The notes: generated from the sequence alone by a model not told the origin. DNA of 64,000 nucleotides from Levilinea sp. (GCA_029975215.1 JARKPO010000049.1:1-64000); one strand, 5' to 3'; numbered from the stretch's first letter, positions 42,768-52,416 are shown. Numbers and translations: made by a program.

Positions 42768-44351
42768 ATGGCTGCTGAAACTGGATTTAAGCTCACCTAC
42801 GGGACCATGTTCAACCCCCCCGAAGAGCTGCATACCCAATTCGATGAAACCCTGGCGCAAATTAAAGCCCAATTGGGTCAGGAACACGCCATGATCATCG
42901 CTGGTGAAGAGCGCAAATCAGCTGAAAAACTAGAAAACCGCTCGCCAGCCAACACCGACCTGGTGCTGGGCATTTTCCAAAAGGGCACCGTTCAGGACGC
43001 TCAAGACGCCGTCGCCGCCGCCAAAAAGGCCTTCCCCCAATGGAGCCGCACCCCCTGGCAAGAGCGTGTGGCCCTGGTGCGTAAAGCCGCCAGCCTGATC
43101 GATGAGCGCATTTTTAAATTCGGCGTTGTTCTGGCTTTGGAAGTTGGCAAAAACCGTATGGAAGCCCTGGGCGACGCGGCCGAAACCGCCGACCTGTTCC
43201 GCTATTCCTGCGACCAGATGGAAGCCAATCAAGGTTTCGTCAAAGAAATGGGCCGCGACCCGCTTACCGGTTATCTGTCCACCAATTTCTCCGTCCTGCG
43301 CCCCTACGGCGTCTGGCTGGTGATCAGCCCCTTCAACTTCCCCTGCGCCCTCACCGGCGGCCCCACCGGCGCGGCCCTGGTGGCTGGCAACACGGTGGTG
43401 ATGAAACCCGCCACCGATACCCCCTGGACGGCGCGCTTGATCGCCGAATGTCTGCGTGACGCCGGCGTCCCCGACGGTGTCTTCAACTACGTCACCGGTC
43501 CCGGCAGCACCCTGGGCCAGGCGCTCATCGAGCACCCCGACGTTGCTGGCGTCACCTTCACCGGCTCATTTGACGTCGGCATGCGCATCTACCGCGATTT
43601 CGGCAGCGGCCGCTGGGTGCGCCCTGCCATCCTGGAACTGGGCGGCAAAAACCCCACCATCGTCACCCAACACGCCGACCTGGAAACCGCCGCCATCGGC
43701 ATCGTACGTTCAGCCTTCGGCCTCCAGGGCCAAAAATGCTCGGCCAATTCGCGCGTGTACATCCACGAATCGGTCTACGACAGCCTGGTTGCCCGTCTGG
43801 TGGAGCTGACCAACAAGCTGGTGGTGGGCGACCCCACCTTGCGCAATGTGTATCTGGGGCCGGTGGTGAACAAGTCCTCCTATCGTGATTATCAAAACTT
43901 CATTGGACAAATTGCCGCAGCCGGACACTTCCTGACCGGCGGTAAAGTCCTCACCGGCGGCGAATATGATAAGGGCTATTTCTGCGCCCCCACCCTGGCC
44001 GAACTGCCCCTGGATCACCCCTTGTGGAAACAGGAAATGTTCGTCCCCATCACCACTGTGGCCAAATTCAAAGACCGCGAAGAAGCCATGCGCATGGCCA
44101 ACGATGTGGATTACGGCCTGACGGCCGGTTTCTACGGCGCGCCGGATGAGGTTGAATGGTTCTTCGATCATATTGAAGCTGGCGTGACTTACGCCAACCG
44201 GCCGCAAGGGGCCACCACCGGCGCATGGCCAGGCTTCCAACCCTTCGGCGGCTGGAAAGGCTCTGGCTCTTCCGGCAAGAATGCGGGCGGTGTGCATTAC
44301 GTGCAGCTCTACATGCATGAGCAAATCCGCACCCTGGTGCGCAAAATCTAA
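42768..44351 (+). CDS. Aldehyde dehydrogenase, L-glutamate gamma-semialdehyde (P5C) dehydrogenase-like
   Basis: A 527-residue NAD(P)-dependent aldehyde dehydrogenase. The catalytic Cys is 324 (GQKCSANSR) and the general base Glu is 290 (LELGGKNP). NFPCALTGGPTGAALVAGN and the cofactor-binding TGSFDVG are present. The long N-terminus and the EVGKNRMEALGDAAETADLFRY segment match P5C dehydrogenases (RocA/PutA type), which make glutamate from proline or arginine. ATG 42768 is preceded by CAGGAGG. It has a strong promoter. No proline dehydrogenase is seen in the window. Confidence 0.8.
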   Translation: MAAETGFKLTYGTMFNPPEELHTQFDETLAQIKAQLGQEHAMIIAGEERKSAEKLENRSPANTDLVLGIFQKGTVQDAQDAVAAAKKAFPQWSRTPWQERVALVRKAASLIDERIFKFGVVLALEVGKNRMEALGDAAETADLFRYSCDQMEANQGFVKEMGRDPLTGYLSTNFSVLRPYGVWLVISPFNFPCALTGGPTGAALVAGNTVVMKPATDTPWTARLIAECLRDAGVPDGVFNYVTGPGSTLGQALIEHPDVAGVTFTGSFDVGMRIYRDFGSGRWVRPAILELGGKNPTIVTQHADLETAAIGIVRSAFGLQGQKCSANSRVYIHESVYDSLVARLVELTNKLVVGDPTLRNVYLGPVVNKSSYRDYQNFIGQIAAAGHFLTGGKVLTGGEYDKGYFCAPTLAELPLDHPLWKQEMFVPITTVAKFKDREEAMRMANDVDYGLTAGFYGAPDEVEWFFDHIEAGVTYANRPQGATTGAWPGFQPFGGWKGSGSSGKNAGGVHYVQLYMHEQIRTLVRKI

Positions 44352-44361
44352 CGGTACCCCT

Positions 44362-44405
44362 AGCGGCGGCAGCCCACCAAAACGCTGCGAAGGGCTGCCG
44401 CCGCT
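44362..44405 (+). terminator. Perfect 14-bp hairpin after the aldehyde dehydrogenase gene
   Basis: AGCGGCGGCAGCCC (44362-44375) pairs exactly with its complement at 44392-44405 around a 16-base loop. There is no T tract, so it may be an RNA-processing or stabilising stem as well as a terminator. Confidence 0.55.
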
Positions 44406-44422
44406 CCACATCAGGTTCCCTC

Positions 44423-44722
44423 ATGACCCTTGGCAACCGCATCGGCGTTTTCCTCATTTTGCTGGGCATCGCATTCATCGGCTTGTTCATCCTTTCCGAC
44501 ATCGCCTCCGCCCCAGAAATTGGCCTGTTGGCGGCTGGCACGTTAATTTTGCTGGTTGGCATCTATTTATTCTGGAAAAACCCGAATCCCGACCCCGCTC
44601 CCAGCGGTCGCTTCGGCATCTTTAAGCGAAAACCCAAACCTAAAAAGGAGAAGAAGGGCAAAGACAAAAAAGACAAGCGGGAACAGAAATCCGACCAGTC
44701 CTCTGAGTCGCGCCCAAGATAA
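44423..44722 (+). CDS. Small membrane protein with Lys-rich cytoplasmic tail
   Basis: A 99-residue protein with two membrane helices (about 8-28 and 32-52) followed by a tail of about 45 residues dominated by Lys, Glu, Asp and Pro. No family is recognised. It lies between the aldehyde dehydrogenase and CoA-transferase genes, 7 bases before the latter, so it is likely co-transcribed. The start ATG 44423 lacks a strong ribosome-binding site. Confidence 0.55.
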   Translation: MTLGNRIGVFLILLGIAFIGLFILSDIASAPEIGLLAAGTLILLVGIYLFWKNPNPDPAPSGRFGIFKRKPKPKKEKKGKDKKDKREQKSDQSSESRPR

Positions 44723-44729
44723 AAAGCCT

Positions 44730-45632
44730 ATGTCCAAAGTGTGTTCATTAAAAGAAGCCGTTGCCAGCTACGTAAAAGACGGCGACACGCTCTATGCCGC
44801 CGGGTTTACCCACCTGATCCCCTTCGCCGCCGGGCATGAGATCATCCGTCAGGGCCGTAAAAATCTCACCCTGGCCCGCGCCACCCCCGATCTGATCTAT
44901 GATCAAATGGTTGCAGCCGGCTGCGCGCGCAAAGTGATCTTCTCCTACATGGGCAACCCGGGAGTCGGCTCGCTGCGCATCGTGCGTTCTGAGCTGGAGG
45001 CCGGCCGCCTGGAATGGGAAGAGTATTCCCATTTCGGCATGATCACCCGCCTTTCCGCCGGGGCCAGCGGCCTGCCCTTCCTGCCCATGAAGCAGACCGG
45101 CGCAGCCGATCTGGAAAAATCCAACCCCCATATCCGCCGCGTCACCGACCCCTACAGCGGTGAAGAGGTGGTGGTGGTGCCGGCCCTCAACCCCGACGTA
45201 GCCATCGTCCACGTCCAGCGCGCCGACCGCAGCGGCAACGCTCACATCTGGGGTATCCTGGGTGAGCAGAAAGAAGCCGCCTTCGCCGCCCGTCATGTCA
45301 TCCTCACCGCCGAAGAACTGGTAGATGAAGAGGTCATCCGCTCCGACCCCAACCGCTCCATGATCCCCGGCTTCATCGTGGATGCCGTCTGCGAAGTGCC
45401 GTTTGCCTCACACCCCTCTTACACCCAGGGTTACTACGACCGCGACAACGCTTTTTATCTGTCCTGGGATCAAATCAGCGAATCCCCTGAGGCCGTGCGC
45501 GCCTGGCTGGATGAATGGGTGTACGGCGTTCAGGACCGTGCCGAATACTGGCAGAAATTGGGCGCAGAAACGCACGAACGCCTGCGCGTGACCCCCAATC
45601 TGAGCAGCCCTGTCAACTATGGAGCGTACTGA
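44730..45632 (+). CDS. CoA-transferase family I, subunit A (GctA-like)
   Basis: A 300-residue alpha subunit of a family I CoA-transferase, in the glutaconate CoA-transferase/IpdA group. It contains the nucleotide-sugar-like loop GFTHLIPFAAGHEII, the GNPGVGSLR motif and NPDVAIVHVQRADRSGNAHIWG. These enzymes move CoA between carboxylic acids through an enzyme-bound thioester. ATG 44730 was chosen because upstream in-frame codons lie inside the previous gene. The stop is one base before the start of subunit B, so the two form a complex. Confidence 0.82.
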   Translation: MSKVCSLKEAVASYVKDGDTLYAAGFTHLIPFAAGHEIIRQGRKNLTLARATPDLIYDQMVAAGCARKVIFSYMGNPGVGSLRIVRSELEAGRLEWEEYSHFGMITRLSAGASGLPFLPMKQTGAADLEKSNPHIRRVTDPYSGEEVVVVPALNPDVAIVHVQRADRSGNAHIWGILGEQKEAAFAARHVILTAEELVDEEVIRSDPNRSMIPGFIVDAVCEVPFASHPSYTQGYYDRDNAFYLSWDQISESPEAVRAWLDEWVYGVQDRAEYWQKLGAETHERLRVTPNLSSPVNYGAY

Positions 45633-45633
45633 T

Positions 45634-46392
45634 ATGGAATACAACGCCTCAGAACTGATGATTATCAATGCCGCCCGCCTGCTGCGCGATGGGGACGTGG
45701 TGTTTGTGGGCGTGGGCCAGCCCAATCTGGCCTGCAATCTGGCGCGCCGCACACATGCGCCCAACCTGCTGATGATCTACGAAGCCGGCGTCATCGGTGC
45801 CCGCCCGGCCCGCCTGCCCCTTTCCATCGGCGACCCCACCCTGGTCTCCGGCGCATCCCTGGTGTGCAGCATGTACGACGTCTTCACCCTTTACTTGCAG
45901 CGCGGCAACGTAGATGTCGGCTTCCTGGGCGGCGCGCAGATTGACCGCTACGGCAACATCAACGCCACCGTCATCGGCTCCTATGACCACCCCAAAGTGC
46001 GCCTTCCCGGGTCGGGCGGCTCGCAGGAAATTGCCGCCTGGGCCAACCGCTGCTACATCATGACCCCCCACCAAAAGCGCCGCTTCCCCGAAAAAGTGGA
46101 TTTCGTCACCTCGGCTGGCTTCCTGAATGGGCACGGTGAACGCCAGGCCGCCGGGCTGCGCGGGGGTGGGCCTCAGGCCGTGGTCACCAACCTGGGCATC
46201 CTGGAACCCGACGACAGCGGCGAGATGATCCTCACCGCCCTACACCCCGGCTGCACGCTGGAACAGGCCCAGGAAAACACCGGCTGGCCCCTCAAAGCCG
46301 CCCCTCAGCTGCGTCTGACCGAACCACCCACCGCCGAAGAACTGCGCATCCTGCGGGATGAACTGGACCCCGACCGGATCTATCTTAAATGA
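45634..46392 (+). CDS. CoA-transferase family I, subunit B (GctB-like)
   Basis: A 252-residue beta subunit. The expected nucleophilic Glu is present as Glu50 in the motif YEAGVIG, equivalent to the active-site Glu of glutaconate CoA-transferase; IpdB-type hydrolases lack it, which supports true transferase activity here. DVGFLGGAQIDRYGNIN and LPGSGGS loops bind CoA in relatives. The substrate is not certain. Its stop overlaps the start of the 2-hydroxyacid dehydrogenase (46389). Confidence 0.82.
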   Translation: MEYNASELMIINAARLLRDGDVVFVGVGQPNLACNLARRTHAPNLLMIYEAGVIGARPARLPLSIGDPTLVSGASLVCSMYDVFTLYLQRGNVDVGFLGGAQIDRYGNINATVIGSYDHPKVRLPGSGGSQEIAAWANRCYIMTPHQKRRFPEKVDFVTSAGFLNGHGERQAAGLRGGGPQAVVTNLGILEPDDSGEMILTALHPGCTLEQAQENTGWPLKAAPQLRLTEPPTAEELRILRDELDPDRIYLK

Positions 46393-47420
46393 GCGAGACA
46401 TCGTCCATTGAAGTCCTCATCACTAACCGTTTTTCGGACGCGCTGATGGATCAGCTGCGCGAGCTTTCGCCGCGCCTGCATATCACCCACCATCACGCCC
46501 GCCGTGCCGAAGAGATTCCCAACGATGTGTGGGAACGCTGCGAGGTGCTCTACACGGATTCCGTACTGCCCGATCCCCAAAGCGCCCCCAACCTGCGCTG
46601 GGTACAGTTTCACTATGCTGGCATTGATTTCGCCATCGACTCGCCCTTGCTGCAAAAACCCGACCTGCTGGTCACCACCCTTAGCGGCGCCAACGCTTTG
46701 CAGACTTCCGAATATGTGATCATGATGCTGCTGGCCCTCGGCCACCGCATGCCCAACCTGATCCAGAATCAGATCAAAGCCGAATGGCCGCGCGACCGCG
46801 ACCGTTGGGAACGGTTCAGTCCTGTGGAACTGCACCATGCCACGGTCGGCCTGGTGGGCTACGGCAGCATCGCCCGCGAGACCGCCCGGCTGCTCAAGTC
46901 TTTCCAGGCCACGGTGCTGGCGGCCAAACGGGATGTGCGCCACCCCGAAGACACTGGCTACCATTTGCCCGGTCTGGGCGACCCCAACGGCGAATACTTC
47001 GACCGTCTTTATCCCATCGAAGCTGTCGTACCCATGCTCAAACTGTGCGATTTCGTCGTCGTTACCCTGCCCCTAAACCAGCATACCCGCGGGTTGATCG
47101 GCGAAAAAGAGCTGCGCGCCATGAAACCCAGCGCCTATCTGGTGGATGTTGGGCGAGGCGGCGTGGTACAGCACGACGCGCTGATTGAGGCCCTACAGGA
47201 AAACCGCCTGGCCGGCGCCGCGCTGGACGTCTTCCCCGAAGAGCCGCTGCCCTCCACCAGCCCATTGTGGCGCATGCCCAACGTGCTCATGTCACCGCAC
47301 ATCGCCGGCATCAGCCCGCACTACCCCGAGCGAGCTGCAGCACTCTTCGCCGATAACCTCACCCGTTATCTTAACAACCAGCCTCTGCTCAACCGCTACG
47401 ACCTGAGCCTGCGCTACTGA
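46389..47420 (+). CDS. D-isomer-specific 2-hydroxyacid dehydrogenase
   Basis: A 343-residue NAD(P)-dependent dehydrogenase. It carries the dinucleotide loop GYGSIARETARLL and the catalytic trio Arg256 (DVGRGG), Glu284 or Glu285 (FPEEPLP) and His304 (SPHIAG). Members reduce 2-oxoacids to D-2-hydroxyacids. It is coupled to the CoA-transferase by an ATGA overlap, so a 2-hydroxyacid that is then activated to its CoA ester is a natural reading; (R)-2-hydroxyglutarate would be the classic case. A strong terminator follows. Confidence 0.88.
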   Translation: MSETSSIEVLITNRFSDALMDQLRELSPRLHITHHHARRAEEIPNDVWERCEVLYTDSVLPDPQSAPNLRWVQFHYAGIDFAIDSPLLQKPDLLVTTLSGANALQTSEYVIMMLLALGHRMPNLIQNQIKAEWPRDRDRWERFSPVELHHATVGLVGYGSIARETARLLKSFQATVLAAKRDVRHPEDTGYHLPGLGDPNGEYFDRLYPIEAVVPMLKLCDFVVVTLPLNQHTRGLIGEKELRAMKPSAYLVDVGRGGVVQHDALIEALQENRLAGAALDVFPEEPLPSTSPLWRMPNVLMSPHIAGISPHYPERAAALFADNLTRYLNNQPLLNRYDLSLRY

Positions 47421-47440
47421 GCCTGGTTCTACCCCCTCAG

Positions 47441-47478
47441 GCGCCCCCCCCTTCTCACCGGAGGTGGGGCGCTTTTTT
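47441..47478 (+). terminator. Rho-independent terminator of the CoA-transferase operon
   Basis: GCGCCCC (47441-47447) pairs with GGGGCGC (47466-47472) and is followed by six T. Confidence 0.85.
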
Positions 47479-47528
47479 GGGCTTGCGGCGCGGTCAGGGG
47501 CAGCAATGTATGATATCATTGGCAAATT

Positions 47529-48278
47529 ATGCCGATAAAACCCACCCGCATACCCTACCTGCTGTTTGATCTGGGCGGAACCCTGCTGTATTTTGACAGC
47601 GATTGGCCGCAAACCATCCGCCTGTTCTGCCAGCGTCTGGAAGACCGCCTGACGGCCTGGGGCTATACCTTCCCCGTGGGTCAAATTGCCGCGGAGCTGT
47701 TTGGCCGCAACCAGGATCATCACCAGAAACCTGACCCCGAACACCGCGAATTGGCCACCGCCGATCTGGTCACCGAGGTGCTGGCCCACCACAATATTCA
47801 GCTCAGCCCCAGCCGCCTGCGGCTGGCCCTGGCGGCCATGTACACCGTCTCTCAGGCCCACTGGTGGCCCGAAGAGGATGCCGCCCTCACCCTTCGCGAA
47901 CTGCGTTCAGAGGGTTACCGCCTGGGTCTGGTTTCCAACGCGGGCGACACCCTGGATGTGCACGCCCTCGTCCAAAAAGCTGGTCTGCGTTCCTATTTTG
48001 ATTTCATCCTCGTATCCGCCTCACTGGGCCTCAGCAAACCCCACCCCGCCATCTATCAGCGCGCCCTGGCGCATTGGGACGCTCTGCCCCACCAGGCGGC
48101 CATGATCGGCGACACCCCTCTGGCCGATATGGACGGCGCGCGCGAATTTGGGATTCACCCCATCTGGATCACGCGCCGCGCCCCCCAGGGGCAGCAGCCC
48201 AGCCAACCCCCTGCGGCGGTCATTCAAACCTTAGCGGAACTGCCCCCACTCCTGCGCACATGGAATCCTCTGCCCTAA
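47529..48278 (+). CDS. HAD-superfamily hydrolase
   Basis: A 249-residue HAD phosphatase. Motif I is LFDLGGTLL; its first Asp is the nucleophile, while the usual second Asp is Gly, as in some family members. Motif II is LVSNAG, motif III Lys is in LGLSKPHPAIY and motif IV is MIGDTPLADMDGA. The substrate is unknown. ATG 47529 lies shortly after TATGAT/TATCAT elements with no Shine-Dalgarno. The 3' end overlaps the next gene by 19 nt. Confidence 0.82.
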   Translation: MPIKPTRIPYLLFDLGGTLLYFDSDWPQTIRLFCQRLEDRLTAWGYTFPVGQIAAELFGRNQDHHQKPDPEHRELATADLVTEVLAHHNIQLSPSRLRLALAAMYTVSQAHWWPEEDAALTLRELRSEGYRLGLVSNAGDTLDVHALVQKAGLRSYFDFILVSASLGLSKPHPAIYQRALAHWDALPHQAAMIGDTPLADMDGAREFGIHPIWITRRAPQGQQPSQPPAAVIQTLAELPPLLRTWNPLP

Positions 48279-49141
48279 AACCAGCCCCCAAGGCCTTGCC
48301 CTACATTGCCCTCGCCTCCGGCATCCTGGCCCTCAGCCTGTCCGCTCTTTTTGTGCGCTGGGCTGAGGCCCCCGGAACCATCACCACCTTTTACCGTATG
48401 GCCTTTGCGGCCTTGTTCATGCTGCCCTTTTACTTGCGCCACCAACAGCGCGCCGCTCAACGTACCCCCTGGCGGCTGCTGGTCTGGACCCTGGTGGGCG
48501 GGCTGTTCACCGCTTTAGATCACATCTTCTGGGCGGTCGGCATCCAATATACCACCGTGGCCAACGCCACCCTGCTCAATTACATTGCCCCGCTGTGGGT
48601 TTCGCTGTTCGCCTTCCTGGTGTGGAAAGAAAAAATGCCGAAGGTCTTCTGGGCCGGCCTGGTGCTCACCCTCACCGGTGCGGCCGTCGTCTTTGGCAAC
48701 GATATCTTGCGCAACCCCCACCTGTCGCGGGGCGACCTGCTGGCCACCATCTCCAGCCTGTTTTATGCCGCCTACTTCCTCACCACCCAGCGCGCCCGCC
48801 GCAGTCTGGACACCATGTCTTACATTTGGCCGGTGGTGGTGGTGTGTGCCGTCATCCTGCTGGGCGTCAACCTGGCAGCCGGCATCCCCCTCACAGGCTA
48901 TTCCGCCCAGGCATATCTCACCTTCTTAGGGGCAGCGCTGATTTCACAAGTGATTGGGTATTTCTCGGTGGGTTACGCCCTGGGCCACCTGCCCGCTTCG
49001 GTCGTCTCCCCCACCATGATCCTGCAGCCGGTCTTCACCGCCCTTTTGGCCATTCCCCTGGCGGGCGAACAGCTCAGCCTGCCGCAGCTTTTGGGCGGGC
49101 TGGCCGTGCTCTTGGGCATTTTCCTGGTTAACCGCCGCTAG
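48260..49141 (+). CDS. EamA/DMT-family transporter
   Basis: A 293-residue, ten-helix protein with two EamA repeats (about 15-150 and 165-290). The N-terminal half contains the usual ALFVRWAEAPGTITTFYRM segment and ALDHIFWAVGIQYT. The exported compound is unknown. ATG 48260 lies inside the end of the HAD gene, so the pair is co-transcribed. The last 14 bases overlap the convergent sensor gene. Confidence 0.85.
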   Translation: MESSALKPAPKALPYIALASGILALSLSALFVRWAEAPGTITTFYRMAFAALFMLPFYLRHQQRAAQRTPWRLLVWTLVGGLFTALDHIFWAVGIQYTTVANATLLNYIAPLWVSLFAFLVWKEKMPKVFWAGLVLTLTGAAVVFGNDILRNPHLSRGDLLATISSLFYAAYFLTTQRARRSLDTMSYIWPVVVVCAVILLGVNLAAGIPLTGYSAQAYLTFLGAALISQVIGYFSVGYALGHLPASVVSPTMILQPVFTALLAIPLAGEQLSLPQLLGGLAVLLGIFLVNRR

Positions 49142-52100
49142 GCAGCTCTCCTTGCTCGTGCAGGTAAGCCAAAAATTCTTCCACCACCCGCGGGTCAAAT
49201 AACCGTCCAGACTCCTCGCGCAGATACGCCGCAATCCGTTCTGGCTCCCAGGGCTGCGGGCGGTAGGGGCGGCTGCTGTGCAGCGCATCCCACACATCCA
49301 CCACCGCGAAGATGCGCGCCGCCAGAGGGATTTCCTCCCCACGCAGCCCGCGCGGATAGCCGCTGCCGTCCCAGCGTTCGTGATGCGCATAGGGGATATC
49401 CAAGGCCGGGCGCAGAAAGTCAATATCTGCCAGCATGTAATAGGCATTCACGGGGTGCTGGCGCATAATGCCCCACTCTTCGTCTGTCAGCGGGCCAGGT
49501 TTCAGCAGCACCTGATCGGGAATGCCCATCTTGCCGATGTCGTGCAGCAGCGCCCCGCGGCGCACATGTGCCAGGTTTTCTTCGCCTATCCCCATACGCT
49601 GTGCCAATTCCACCACCCATTCGGTTACCCGCTCAGAATGGCCTTCGGTCTCATAATCACGCAATTCCAACGCCCGCGCCCATCCGGCGATGGTGGCATC
49701 ATAGGCCTGAGTCAGCTTGCGGAACAGGGCAGCGTTATCAATGGCGATGGCCGCCTGGTTGACCATTGACTCAATGAAGTTCACATGTTCCAATTCCAAA
49801 TCCGGCGTAGAGCGCTGATACACTTCCAGCACGCCCTGTACCTGCCCTTCCACCACCAGCGGAAAAACCAGATAGCCGGTAAAACCCTCCGCTGCCAGAT
49901 CTATGCCCCCAAAGAAGGACGGCGGCACCTCGGACAGACGTGAAATCATCAGGGTATGCTGGTTTTGAGCCGCCAGGCCCGCGTAACCCTCGCCCAGCGC
50001 ATACCGTACATGCTGCACAGAGTTGGTAAAGAAACCTCTGCCGGCCGCGTACGTTAATTCCTGCGTCTCCGGATTCATCAAGAGAATAACGGCGGCTTCG
50101 GCGTGGGTTTGCAAAGTGATATGCTCCAACACCGTGCGCAGCACATCCTGCAGATCAACGCGCGCTGTAATCGTCAAATCCACGTCCCGCAAAGCAGCAA
50201 TTTGCTGGTACTGCTGCTGAAGGCGCGCCTGGGTGCGCTTCTGCTCGGTCACATCTCGTAAAATCGTCAGAATGCACAGCTCTCCGTTCAGCTCCACCAT
50301 CCGAGATGACACCTGCCCAATGCGCAGCGCGCCGCCTTTTACCCGCATGTTAGCTTCAAAATCCAGCACCTCACCGCTTTCCCGCAAACGCGAAACCAGC
50401 AGGTGTTCATCCTCCGGTGCACCCCACAAGCCCAAATCTGCCGCCGATTTTCCCAGAGCTTCTTGGGGCGTGTAACCGGTGACCCGCGTGAATCCCTCAT
50501 TCACCTCTAAGAAGACCCCATCCGACATTCGGTTAATGCTGATCGAGTCAGGCGTAGTTCGGAACGCCTTTGAGAACTTCTCCTCTGAATCGCGCAGGGC
50601 CTGTTCCACCTTGACCCGCGGGGTGATATCTTCCACGATGCCGATACCGCCCACCACCTCACTCTGGTCATTCAAATAGGGTGCGGTGCGCATCCACACA
50701 AAAATCCGAACATCGGAATGGGTGGCCTGATATTCACCTTCGTAAAATCCTTCACGGCCTTCCATAGCCGCCCGCAGCGCGGGGAGCACCCGCTGATCTT
50801 TCAGTTCAGCCATGTTCATGCTGATCAGCCGCTTGGCAGGCGCCTGCAAGATATCGGCAAAGCGCTGGTTTACGCGGGTGATGCGCAAATCGCGGTCATA
50901 CTGAAAAATGCCCACTGGCGTCTTTTGGAATATGGTGCGGTAGCGCCGTTCGCTGTCGCGCAGCCTTTCCTCTACCTGCACGCGTTCGGTCACATCCGTC
51001 ACCAGGCTCAGCACAGCAGTCTCCCCTTCCCATTCGATCGGGGCAGCCTGAATATGCACAAAACGGATATTTCCTTCACGGGTGATGATCCGCACCGCCT
51101 CCAGGGACTTTTTCTCACTCAGCACTACCTGTGAGAACGTTGCGCGGATCATTTCATAGTCATCAGGGGGCACTACTTGATCCAAACGCAGCTGCAGTAG
51201 TTCAGCCATACTGTAACCGCTGATCAACTCGCTGGCGGCGTTGGCAAACAGGATCCGTCCGTGGGTTGAAACCACAACCGCCTCGCTGGCCGTTTCCACC
51301 AACAGCCGGTATTTTTCTTCACTTTTCTTGAGGGCCTGCGTGCGCGAACGCACCTCGCGACGCAGCATTTCCCCCCATACCAGGCTCAATACCGTGAACA
51401 GCAACAGCCCCCCCACCCCGATTAAGGCGATATTCAGATAAGGCCATGAACGCAGCGCCTGGTAAAAAGTGCGCGGCTGATACAGTTGGGTCCAGTTTTC
51501 TAAAATCCGGTCGTAGACCCCTTCGCGTTTCACCAGGTTCAACCCCTGGTTCAGCAGGTTTAAAACATCCTGGTTGCCCTCGCGCACCGCAAAGCCGTAG
51601 CGTACGGTCTGCGGACTGTCCACCCCCAGGGCCTTTAGCCGCCAATTGGGATTTTTCTGCAGAAAATAATGCCCCTGCGCCTCGTTGAGCAGGGCCGCAT
51701 CGTAGCGTCCCGCGGCCAGCAAGGTCAGCGCGTCGGGAGCGTTTTCCACCAATATCACCTGGCCTGCCAGACCGCTGCGCACCAGGTATTCTTCCATCAC
51801 CCCCCCACGCTGCACCACCACCGACCGACCGCGCAAATCTTCCATGCCCTGCAATTCCGAGCCCTGGGGGACAAACACATCAAAGCTCAAATAGGCATAG
51901 GGTGTGGAAAAATCGTAAATCTTCTCGCGTTCTTCGGAATAAGCCATGCCCGCGACGGCGTCAATGCTGCCTTCCTCCAGCCAGCGGCGCACATCCCCCC
52001 AGGACCCCTGCCAGATTTCGACGTTGACGTTCAGCGCTTGCCCCACGGCCCGCGCCATTTCCATATCCAACCCCTCAGGCTGGTCTTCGGCTGTGTAGGA

Positions 52101-52271
52101 ATACGGGGGATAGTTCCAGTCGCCGCCGATGCGCAGGGTGCGGCGCCCGCTGGTGGGGGTCGGGGTGGTTTGCCAGCCGGCCTGCGCCTCGCGCACGGGC
52201 AGGCTGCTGAGCGCCAACACGCTCACCAGCATCCCCAAGAGCACCGCAAGCTGCCAAACCCTACGCCTCAT
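49128..52271 (-). CDS. Multidomain sensor: SBP-PAS-PAS-PAS-GAF-HD-GYP
   Basis: A 1047-residue membrane sensor. The signal segment is 1-32. An extracellular amino-acid-type solute-binding domain (about 45-265) has WNYPPYSY and VAGMAYSEER. A membrane helix lies at about 277-299. Three PAS domains begin near 316, 440 and 565, followed by a GAF domain (about 700-830) and an HD-GYP domain (about 870-1040) with catalytic His910-Asp911 (HDIGKMGIPD) and HHERWDGSGYP. HD-GYP domains degrade cyclic di-GMP. The protein likely turns an extracellular ligand signal into a change in that messenger. ATG 52271 has a GAGGT upstream. Confidence 0.9.
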   Translation of the reverse strand: MRRRVWQLAVLLGMLVSVLALSSLPVREAQAGWQTTPTPTSGRRTLRIGGDWNYPPYSYTAEDQPEGLDMEMARAVGQALNVNVEIWQGSWGDVRRWLEEGSIDAVAGMAYSEEREKIYDFSTPYAYLSFDVFVPQGSELQGMEDLRGRSVVVQRGGVMEEYLVRSGLAGQVILVENAPDALTLLAAGRYDAALLNEAQGHYFLQKNPNWRLKALGVDSPQTVRYGFAVREGNQDVLNLLNQGLNLVKREGVYDRILENWTQLYQPRTFYQALRSWPYLNIALIGVGGLLLFTVLSLVWGEMLRREVRSRTQALKKSEEKYRLLVETASEAVVVSTHGRILFANAASELISGYSMAELLQLRLDQVVPPDDYEMIRATFSQVVLSEKKSLEAVRIITREGNIRFVHIQAAPIEWEGETAVLSLVTDVTERVQVEERLRDSERRYRTIFQKTPVGIFQYDRDLRITRVNQRFADILQAPAKRLISMNMAELKDQRVLPALRAAMEGREGFYEGEYQATHSDVRIFVWMRTAPYLNDQSEVVGGIGIVEDITPRVKVEQALRDSEEKFSKAFRTTPDSISINRMSDGVFLEVNEGFTRVTGYTPQEALGKSAADLGLWGAPEDEHLLVSRLRESGEVLDFEANMRVKGGALRIGQVSSRMVELNGELCILTILRDVTEQKRTQARLQQQYQQIAALRDVDLTITARVDLQDVLRTVLEHITLQTHAEAAVILLMNPETQELTYAAGRGFFTNSVQHVRYALGEGYAGLAAQNQHTLMISRLSEVPPSFFGGIDLAAEGFTGYLVFPLVVEGQVQGVLEVYQRSTPDLELEHVNFIESMVNQAAIAIDNAALFRKLTQAYDATIAGWARALELRDYETEGHSERVTEWVVELAQRMGIGEENLAHVRRGALLHDIGKMGIPDQVLLKPGPLTDEEWGIMRQHPVNAYYMLADIDFLRPALDIPYAHHERWDGSGYPRGLRGEEIPLAARIFAVVDVWDALHSSRPYRPQPWEPERIAAYLREESGRLFDPRVVEEFLAYLHEQGELPSGG

Positions 52272-52416
52272 ACCTCGCCCGCCTTGCTTTAACCTCAGCT
52301 TGCCCAGTTTCTTACACTCGGCATCCCACATACCCATAACGAAAACAACAGAGCGCAAGGGTCAACGGCCTTTTGCCGCCGCTCCCCCTGCGCCCCGAAG
52401 ATCAACGCTGGAAGGA

